Shown one piece after another: positions 45,772 through 51,515 of a DNA stretch of 51,515 bases. The position numbers and the translations under genes were made by a program. A model generated the notes under the pieces. It was not told the origin of the DNA. It ran no database searches and saw only the letters and a program-made list of their open reading frames with translations. This DNA comes from Steroidobacteraceae bacterium. GTDB lineage: Bacteria > Pseudomonadota > Gammaproteobacteria > Steroidobacterales > Steroidobacteraceae. Location of the stretch: NCBI GenBank assembly GCA_019683695.1, contig JADGHX010000009.1, positions 1 through 51,515 of the forward strand, written 5' to 3'. The stretch's first letter is position 1. The number at the start of each line of letters is the position of its first letter.

Positions 45772-47112
45772 TCAGTCACTCAGGACCAGCTCCGGGGCGT
45801 TGCCGAAGTCCGTGACGCTCGAGACGATGATGCGGTCGCCCGGCTTCAGGCCCGAGACGATCTCCACTTCGCTCACGCTCATCGCGCCCAGCACGATCGG
45901 CACGCGTGTCGCCACGTCGCCCTCCACGCGGTAGGCGATCGAGCCTGCATCCACGAAAGCCCCCCGCTCCACCTTCAGCACGTTCTCGCGTGAATCGAGC
46001 ACCAGGCGCACGTTCACGCGCTGGTTCTGACGCACACCCGGCGGCAGCTTCTCGGCGAAACGCAGCCGTCCCCGAACCTCGTTCTGCTGCACTTCCGGCG
46101 AGATGGAGGTGACGACCGCCGGATACGTCTTGCCCCCGTAATTGATCTCGGCGGCCATATTCAACGCGAGATCGGCCGCATAGGTCTCGGCCACCCGAAA
46201 CTCCACTTCGAGCGCCGTGAGATCCACGACCGTGAGCAGCGGCGCGTTCTCCGTCACCGCGGCGCGCTGGTCCACGAGCAGGCTGCCCACCATGCCCTTC
46301 ACGGGCGAGCGAACGGTCAGCGCATCCACGCGGCGCTTCAGCTCGTCCACGACGAGCTGCTGCCGCTCCACCTCCACCCGTTTCGTCTTCAGCTCGAAGT
46401 TGAGGCTTTCCTCGTGCAACTTCGCATTCGCGAGCGCGTGGTCGTACACGAGCCGCGCGTCGTCGCGCTCGTCCTGCGCCCGGTCGAGGTCTCGCCGGGG
46501 AATCACGCCCTGCTCGAAGGCCGCCTTCGCGCGTTCCAGCTCTCGTTCGGTGGCACGGACCCTTGTGGTGGCAAGGTCGGCATTCTGCCGGTTCTGCAGG
46601 ATCTGTCGGCGCGTTTCGATGCGGGCCCGCTCGAGCTCGACGACGAGCGCATCCAGTGTCGCCTTTTCACGCGCGTACTCGCTCTTCAGGCTGGGGCTGT
46701 CCACCGTGGCGAGCACCTGCCCTTCGGTCACTGAATCCCCGGCGCGCACGTGGAATGTGACGGTGCCCATCGCAGCGGCGAACAGTGTGGGGTTGTTCGC
46801 CACCACAACGGTGCCCTGCGCCGCCACGTCGCTGACGAACGGGCCGCGGACCACTTCGGCAATGCGCACGCGCTCACGCGGAACCGCAACCGATGAGGAC
46901 GCCCATGAGCGCACGAGAAAGGCGAACACGGTGAGAAACGCGAGACCCGCCGCTATACCGATGATCAGAAGGGTGCGTCGTCTGCGGCGCGCCGGGGCCG
47001 GATCGATGACCACGTCCTGCGCGGAGGTATCCCTGATCGATGGCTCTCCGATGGCCCCCATGACGCTCTCGACACTCTTCTCGTGCGCACTCCCCACGGG
47101 CCTGCGCATCAT
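45772..47112 (-). CDS. Periplasmic adaptor protein (HlyD/MacA-like)
   Basis: A 446-residue membrane-fusion protein. After a cytoplasmic tail and one anchor helix (about 47-66, preceded by RRRRR) come the barrel-sandwich halves, a long alpha-hairpin coiled coil (about 135-255) and the beta-barrel and membrane-proximal domains. RSPVKGMVGSLLVDQ is a typical lipoyl-half sequence. It should link the inner-membrane MacB-like transporter to an outer-membrane channel; no TolC-like gene is seen in this window. It is the first gene of the four-gene exporter operon; two ATG codons in a row leave the exact start open by one residue. Confidence 0.92.
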   Translation of the reverse strand: MMRRPVGSAHEKSVESVMGAIGEPSIRDTSAQDVVIDPAPARRRRRTLLIIGIAAGLAFLTVFAFLVRSWASSSVAVPRERVRIAEVVRGPFVSDVAAQGTVVVANNPTLFAAAMGTVTFHVRAGDSVTEGQVLATVDSPSLKSEYAREKATLDALVVELERARIETRRQILQNRQNADLATTRVRATERELERAKAAFEQGVIPRRDLDRAQDERDDARLVYDHALANAKLHEESLNFELKTKRVEVERQQLVVDELKRRVDALTVRSPVKGMVGSLLVDQRAAVTENAPLLTVVDLTALEVEFRVAETYAADLALNMAAEINYGGKTYPAVVTSISPEVQQNEVRGRLRFAEKLPPGVRQNQRVNVRLVLDSRENVLKVERGAFVDAGSIAYRVEGDVATRVPIVLGAMSVSEVEIVSGLKPGDRIIVSSVTDFGNAPELVLSD

Positions 47113-47160
47113 GTAGCGCGTATAGATGCACCTGCAACCCGGGAAGTCGCAGGTCGATGC

Positions 47161-47181
47161 AAAAAAACACAGCCGCCGGCT
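47161..47181 (-). terminator. Short hairpin with T7 tract after the cytochrome c gene
   Basis: On the minus strand AGCC-GGC-GGCT is followed by GTG and seven T residues (47161-47167), about 60 bases past the cytochrome c stop. The stem is short (4 bp), so the call is moderate. It would separate the cytochrome from the exporter operon. Confidence 0.45.
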
Positions 47182-47242
47182 CCGCGCCGACGACTTTCAC
47201 GGTCGACAAGTCACGGGTCCCGGACAACCGGGCGCGACGGAA

Positions 47243-47674
47243 TCAGCTCTCCCCAGCCTTCGACGATGCGCCGGACCCGGCGGATTGCGATTTCAGATAG
47301 GCAATGATGTTCTGGCGAATCTTCGGATCGGGAATGCCCTTGTAGGGCTTCATGTTGTTGTTCCGCACGACCGATTCGGGATTCTCGATGAAGCGATCGA
47401 GGGTCTTCTCGTTCCACACGACGCCCGAGGATTTCATTGCCCCGGAGTAGTTGGCATAACCCTCTCGGGTACCCGCCTTGGACCCGACGATGTTGTGGAG
47501 CGACGGCCCGAGCCGATTGTCGCCCTCTTTCGTGACGTGGCAGGTGCGGCAGTTGTTGTTGAAGGCGAGCTGCCCCGCCTTCGGATCGCCGCCGGAATCC
47601 TGCGCCAGGGCCGCCGTTACCGCCCCGCTGGTCAGCACTGCGAGAAAGCCCAGGAAACATGTGGAGCGGGTCAT
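47243..47674 (-). CDS. Soluble class I cytochrome c
   Basis: About 143 residues: signal peptide cleaved after about residue 24, heme site CRTCH (C42-C45-H46), GPSLHNIVGSKAG, and the Met ligand in NNMKPYKG (M108). It resembles mitochondrial-type cytochrome c. I used the ATG at 47674, with GGAGGG about 9 bases upstream; a longer frame lacks a leader. As a mobile periplasmic carrier it could accept electrons from quinohemoproteins, although it lies over 28 kb from them, so a functional link is only possible. A terminator-like hairpin separates it from the exporter genes. Confidence 0.9.
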   Translation of the reverse strand: MTRSTCFLGFLAVLTSGAVTAALAQDSGGDPKAGQLAFNNNCRTCHVTKEGDNRLGPSLHNIVGSKAGTREGYANYSGAMKSSGVVWNEKTLDRFIENPESVVRNNNMKPYKGIPDPKIRQNIIAYLKSQSAGSGASSKAGES

Positions 47675-47822
47675 TGCAGCGAGCCCTCCACAGGGCGTGA
47701 TGCCGCGCCGGCGGTGCCCTGCAAGAGGGCAACGCCGACGCCGCATGCCGGGTTCCTTTACTTCAGGTGCACAAGCTTGGCTGCCCCACATTCGGCTGGT
47801 CTTGTGCGGGCGAACAGCGCCT

Positions 47823-49142
47823 TCAGCCCGCGGCAACACCCGGCACAGCTGTGTGCTCGACTACAGACGCCACGGCCTCCGCAACGCTCTCGTGAATCGT
47901 CGTATTCAGCGCATCCGGCACAAGATGACCCTCTGGCGCGGCCTGGGCGATGGCACGCGCGGCGGCGAGCAGCATCGCATCCGTGAATGCCGTTGCCCGC
48001 GCGCGCATCGCGCCTGCAAACAGCCCGGGAAACGCGAGCACGTTGTTGATGCTCTTGCCATCGGCTGCGAGTTTCGCGCCCGCTTCGCGCGCCAGCGCCG
48101 GCTCGATCTCCGGATCGGGGTTCGACAGCGCCAGAATGATCTGCCCCGGCCGCACCAGCTCGGGGCGGATGAGGCCTTTCACGCCCGTGGTGGCGACGAC
48201 CACGTCCGCACGTCGCATGAGCTCTTCCAGGGACACGCCTTCGCCGCCGAGCGCGGCAAGACGCGCGATGGCTTCCTCGCGCAGATCCGTGCCGACGAGC
48301 CGCTTGATGCCGAAGGCGCTCAGGAGTCGCGCAATCCCGAGCCCGGCCGCGCCAAGCCCCACGATGCCCACGACCTGCTTTTCCAGCAACGTGCCCACGA
48401 TTCGCGTGGCGTTGAGCAGGGTGGCGAGCGTGACGACGGCCGTGCCGTGCTGATCATCGTGCAGCACGGGCATCTGCAGCCGTTCCCGCAGCATCCGCTC
48501 GATCTCAAAGCATCGGGGCGCCGCGATGTCCTCGAGAAGAATGGCGCCGAAAGACGGCGCGATCGACGTCACCACATCGACGAAGTGCTCGTTGGAGGTG
48601 CTCTCGACCAGGATCGGCACGCCGCTCAGGCCTACCAGCGAGGCGAACAGCGCCGCCTTGCCTTCGATGACCGGCAACCCGGGACGGGCACCGATGTTGC
48701 CGAGCCCGAGAATGGCCGTGCCGTCGGTGATCACCGCCACCGCGCGGCCGACGTACGTGTAGTCGTAAACCTTCTCCGGGTTCTTCTGAATGGCGAGACA
48801 CACGCGCGCGACGCCGGGCGTGTAGATGTCGCGCAGGATCTGCTGCGTCGAGATCGGGATGCGGGAGCGCATCTCGATCTTGCCGCCCCGGTGCCGGTCG
48901 AACACGCGGTCGGACCAGGCGATGAACCGCGCCGAAGGCAGCGCGTTGAGCCGCTCACGCAGCAGCCCCTGCTTGCCCTCCTCGATTTCCAGCGTGATTT
49001 CCCAGAGGGTGCGTCCCTGGTCCCTGTGCAATGTGGTCACGTGCTCGAGGACCAGCCCTTCCTCGGCAATCACCTTGAGCACGCTCGCGAGACTGCCCGG
49101 CATGTGCGGGGTCTCGACCTGGAGTATTTCCGGAATCTTCAT
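47823..49142 (-). CDS. NAD(P)-dependent malic enzyme with N-terminal ACT domain
   Basis: About 439 residues: an ACT-like regulatory domain (1-75), then the malic enzyme fold. Visible residues include the catalytic Tyr in RDIYTPGVA (Y107), Lys in EGKAALF (K152), metal ligands E194-D195 and D220 (LHDDQHGTA), and the dinucleotide loop GLGAAGLG (252-259). It decarboxylates malate to pyruvate, feeding central metabolism. I chose the ATG at 49142, which starts the ACT domain; the longer frame extends into non-coding sequence. Coenzyme preference cannot be told by eye. The ACT domain suggests allosteric control by a small metabolite. Confidence 0.93.
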   Translation of the reverse strand: MKIPEILQVETPHMPGSLASVLKVIAEEGLVLEHVTTLHRDQGRTLWEITLEIEEGKQGLLRERLNALPSARFIAWSDRVFDRHRGGKIEMRSRIPISTQQILRDIYTPGVARVCLAIQKNPEKVYDYTYVGRAVAVITDGTAILGLGNIGARPGLPVIEGKAALFASLVGLSGVPILVESTSNEHFVDVVTSIAPSFGAILLEDIAAPRCFEIERMLRERLQMPVLHDDQHGTAVVTLATLLNATRIVGTLLEKQVVGIVGLGAAGLGIARLLSAFGIKRLVGTDLREEAIARLAALGGEGVSLEELMRRADVVVATTGVKGLIRPELVRPGQIILALSNPDPEIEPALAREAGAKLAADGKSINNVLAFPGLFAGAMRARATAFTDAMLLAAARAIAQAAPEGHLVPDALNTTIHESVAEAVASVVEHTAVPGVAAG

Positions 49143-49570
49143 CGGGTAAGACGTTGCGCCCTGAAATGCGGGCCGCGCATCTTCGCACAAGTTCTGGCCG
49201 AGCTCGGGGCGGGTACGCCCGGTATGCGCAGGGCGTGAGAGGTTGGGCACGCAAGCGCTCACTGCGCGGCCAAAAGACGCACCCGCGCTCAAAAACCGCG
49301 GACGATCGCGAGCGTGGCGGCAGGCACCCACTGCGGGCGCATCGCCTTCCCACAAACAAACCCACGGCGCGCATAAACCGTCATACGCTCTCGTTCCGGC
49401 CAGACCTCCGGAGGCACCCTGGACAGCGGCACTCGGCGCGACAGCGAAGCTGCCCCAAGCTGCGGCACCCGGCACGCAGACGCCTGCTTCCGGTAAGAGG
49501 CGGCCGAGCGACTTGTGGATCGGTATCAGAAATCAGCTGTAGTCAATTGATCTGACAATAGATTTATAGC
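49143..49570. other. Gene-free region between malic enzyme and sigma factor genes
   Basis: A 428-base divergent spacer. No convincing frame is present. Its right end is AT-rich (about 49540-49568) and probably holds the sigma factor promoter. No clear hairpins or repeats were seen in the rest. Confidence 0.6.
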
Positions 49571-50251
49571 ATGAAGCGGAAGCCCGCGGCCCCTGTGTCG
49601 GCCGTGCGACTTCCGCGCGTGCGCCGTGTTATGGCCGTAAACGACGACACGCAAGTGGACACTACCGATCCGTCTAGGCTGAGTCGCTCGGCCGAGTTCA
49701 CAACATTCATGCATGCCTACCAGGATATGGTCTTCTCGACGGCCGCCCGTCTCACAGGCAACGATGCCCAGGCCGAGGACCTGGCGCAGGAGACGTTTCT
49801 GAAGGCGTACGAGCACTTCGACATGCTGCGCACGAGCCCCTCACCGGGCGGCTGGCTGAAGACGGTTGCGACGAACCTCACGCTCAACCATCTCTCCCGC
49901 TATCGCAAGCGCTGGCGGTTCTTCTCCGAGATGAAGCGGGAATCTGCGGAGGACGACGAGGCGGACACCGCGTTTCCCGACGCACTGCTCGGGGTGAGCA
50001 CACCGGACGACCTCTTCGCCTCCGTGCACGCCGAGGAACGTCACCGGCTCGTGGAGGACGCCCTGAAGCGCCTGCCGGATCATCAGCGCGTGCCGCTCGT
50101 GCTCTATCACTTCGAGGACATGCCGTACCAGGACATCGCAGCCCGGCTCGGCGTATCCCTTCCCAAGATCAAAACGGACATCATGCGTGCACGCATCGCC
50201 CTCGCGAAGATGCTGGGCGAAGCTCGCGTACGTGATGGCATTGAAGGCTGA
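49571..50251 (+). CDS. ECF-type RNA polymerase sigma factor
   Basis: A 226-residue sigma-70 family protein with region 2 (about 43-112: FMHAYQDMVFSTAARLTGN, AEDLAQETFLKAY) and region 4 (about 157-215: LPDHQRVPLVLYHFEDM, IAARLGVSLPKIKTDIMRAR). The group is ECF: no region 1 or 3. The ATG at 49571 adds a basic 20-residue tail; an ATG at 49631 is equally possible because AT-rich promoter-like sequence (GATTTATAGC) ends right at the first ATG. Neither has a good ribosome site. It is followed after 5 bases by a small membrane protein gene, which may be its anti-sigma factor. Confidence 0.9.
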   Translation: MKRKPAAPVSAVRLPRVRRVMAVNDDTQVDTTDPSRLSRSAEFTTFMHAYQDMVFSTAARLTGNDAQAEDLAQETFLKAYEHFDMLRTSPSPGGWLKTVATNLTLNHLSRYRKRWRFFSEMKRESAEDDEADTAFPDALLGVSTPDDLFASVHAEERHRLVEDALKRLPDHQRVPLVLYHFEDMPYQDIAARLGVSLPKIKTDIMRARIALAKMLGEARVRDGIEG

Positions 50252-50256
50252 CCCTC

Positions 50257-50739
50257 ATGAACGACCCGCTCGGGACCCCTGATCCGAATCGCGAGCCGCT
50301 CGAGCGCCTCATCGAACAGGTGCTGCGCGAACAGCCGCCCCGGCGCGCGCCCCGCACGCTCGAATCGCGAGTGATGGCCGCCATCGCCCGCCGGGAAGCG
50401 GTGCCGTGGTGGCGAAGCAGTTTCCTTCACTGGCCCCTGCTGGCGCGGGTGGCGTTCCTTCTGATGTCAGCCGGCATCGTGAAGCTCGCATTGTCCGGTG
50501 TGGTGTGGCTGACGCAGGAAGTGCGTCCGCAACCGCTCATCGGCGCGGTGGCGAGCCCCCTCACGTGGGCCGAACGCACGACCGATTCCCTCTGGCACAT
50601 CGTCGATCTGAGCCAGGCAGTGCTGCAAGCAGTGCCCTCCTCGTGGATCTACGGCGTTGTCGCCGTGGCTGCGACCTTGTACATCGCCCTGATCGCGCTT
50701 GGCGCGACCGCGTACCGCACGCTGTATCTGAGTAAATGA
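50257..50739 (+). CDS. Small two-helix membrane protein, candidate anti-sigma factor
   Basis: A 160-residue protein with a charged N-terminal part (about 1-50, containing PRTLESRVMAAIARRE), then two helices at about 60-85 and 130-153. No zinc-binding anti-sigma motif (HxxxCxxC) is visible. Position right after the sigma gene and the soluble N terminus plus membrane anchor fit an anti-sigma factor, but the sequence does not prove it. Its stop overlaps the ATG of the next gene (ATGA). Confidence 0.7.
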   Translation: MNDPLGTPDPNREPLERLIEQVLREQPPRRAPRTLESRVMAAIARREAVPWWRSSFLHWPLLARVAFLLMSAGIVKLALSGVVWLTQEVRPQPLIGAVASPLTWAERTTDSLWHIVDLSQAVLQAVPSSWIYGVVAVAATLYIALIALGATAYRTLYLSK

Positions 50740-51515
50740 AAACCTCATTCCCGAAATCACTGCTGCTCGTCGCCGCAACAGCCGCTCTCTCGGTCTGCGC
50801 GATTCAGCTCCACGCGCAACAGACGGAGCCGCCCGCACCACCCGCCGCGGAAGCGCCGCCACCGCCCGCCCCTCCGGCGCCGCCTGCCGCCCCGCAAGCT
50901 CCAGCCGCCGAGGCGCCAGATGCGCCAGCTCCCGACAGTCCGAATGCCGAGTCGCCCGACGACAGGCCGTGGGTCGAGCGGGCGGATGAGCGGCAACGAC
51001 GCTGGGGTCCGCGACATCACGGGGACGACCTCGTCACCGTAGGCGGCAATTCCCACCTGCCGCGGGGGCAGCGGGCCAACACCGTGGTCTCGATACTCGG
51101 CTCCTCCACAAGCGAAGGAGATGTGTCGGACGCGGTCGTCTCGATACTGGGCGACACACGAGTCACAGGCACGACTCATGACGCGATCGCGGTGCTGGGA
51201 AGCACGTATCTGAATGGCCGGGCGCACGGTGATGTCGTTGCGGTGCTGGGAAGCGTGGAGCTCGGGCCGCAGGCGGAAGTGCACGGCGATGTGGTGGTGA
51301 TCGGCGGCAAGCTCACCCGCCAGCCGGGCGCGGTAGTACACGGCAGCACGCAGAACGTCTTGTCGTTCCCGCTGCACGCGTTCGATGGCCTGCGCCCTTG
51401 GGCACGGCATGCGGCGCTCTACCTGAGGCCCCTCGCCTTCGCACCTGGGCTGGGCTGGGCCTGGGGGCTCACGTTCGCATTCCTCGCCCTGTATGTGCTG
51501 ATCGCCGCTCTGTTC
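50736..51515 (+). CDS. Exported bactofilin-like (polymer-forming) protein, 3' end outside window
   Basis: At least 260 residues, still open at the window end. It starts with MKTSFPKSLLLVAATAALS, a signal peptide, then an Ala/Pro-rich linker (about 30-75). Next come short beta-helix-like repeats rich in Gly, Val and Asp (VVSILGDTRVTGTTHDAIAV, GDVVAVLGSVELG, VHGDVVVIGGKL, about 100-205), similar to bactofilin-type domains. A hydrophobic segment starts near 240 (WAWGLTFAFLALYVLIAALF). Bactofilins are usually cytoplasmic, whereas this one has a leader and a membrane segment, so it may be a related envelope protein. It overlaps the small membrane protein gene by 4 bases and is probably under the sigma factor operon. 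Confidence 0.8.
   Translation, partial: MKTSFPKSLLLVAATAALSVCAIQLHAQQTEPPAPPAAEAPPPPAPPAPPAAPQAPAAEAPDAPAPDSPNAESPDDRPWVERADERQRRWGPRHHGDDLVTVGGNSHLPRGQRANTVVSILGSSTSEGDVSDAVVSILGDTRVTGTTHDAIAVLGSTYLNGRAHGDVVAVLGSVELGPQAEVHGDVVVIGGKLTRQPGAVVHGSTQNVLSFPLHAFDGLRPWARHAALYLRPLAFAPGLGWAWGLTFAFLALYVLIAALF

Overview
The window is high-GC DNA of proteobacterial style, with Tat and Sec leaders, c-type cytochromes, PQQ dehydrogenases, a MacB-like ABC exporter, an ECF sigma factor and a MoxR cluster. My best guess is a soil or aquatic gammaproteobacterium of the Steroidobacter type. This rests on gene content only, and Acidobacteria also carry many DUF1552/DUF1592 genes. I see no rRNA, tRNA, CRISPR array, transposase or phage gene.

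Left third (1-25.7 kb): an exported, redox-flavoured locus built from three paralogous copies of a four-gene cassette. In transcription order (mostly minus strand) each copy has a Tat-exported metallo-beta-lactamase-fold protein, a diheme DUF1592-type protein of planctomycete-cytochrome style, a Tat-exported DUF1552 protein and a periplasmic ankyrin-repeat protein. The copies lie at 19.2-25.5 kb, 10.2-16.8 kb and 1.0-7.4 kb. Two PQQ-dependent quinohemoprotein dehydrogenases sit between them, and a cytochrome b561 lies beyond the last. In the middle copy the MBL gene is inverted and has lost metal ligands. I infer a periplasmic system in which quinoproteins oxidise unknown substrates and pass electrons to the heme proteins. 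I know of no characterised system with this composition, so this is my main candidate for something undescribed.

Middle (25.8-28.4 kb, minus strand): a serine racemase/threonine dehydratase-like PLP enzyme, an exported methyltransferase-like protein, and a shortened DUF4159 paralogue that lacks the whole central part of the domain.

Centre right (28.4-42.3 kb, plus strand): an eight-gene, translationally coupled operon: DUF4159, VWA/glutamine-amidotransferase-like membrane protein, caspase-like protein without an evident catalytic Cys, TPR-gluzincin peptidase, MoxR ATPase, DUF58, BatA-like VWA protein and a very long DUF4175 protein. MoxR-VWA-DUF4175-DUF4159 clusters are a known theme in envelope biology, but the added caspase-like and TPR-peptidase members are less usual.

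Right end: a minus-strand MacB-like exporter (adaptor, ATPase, two half-size permeases; 42.4-47.1 kb), a small cytochrome c, an ACT-domain malic enzyme, and a plus-strand ECF sigma / small membrane protein / bactofilin-like operon cut by the window edge.
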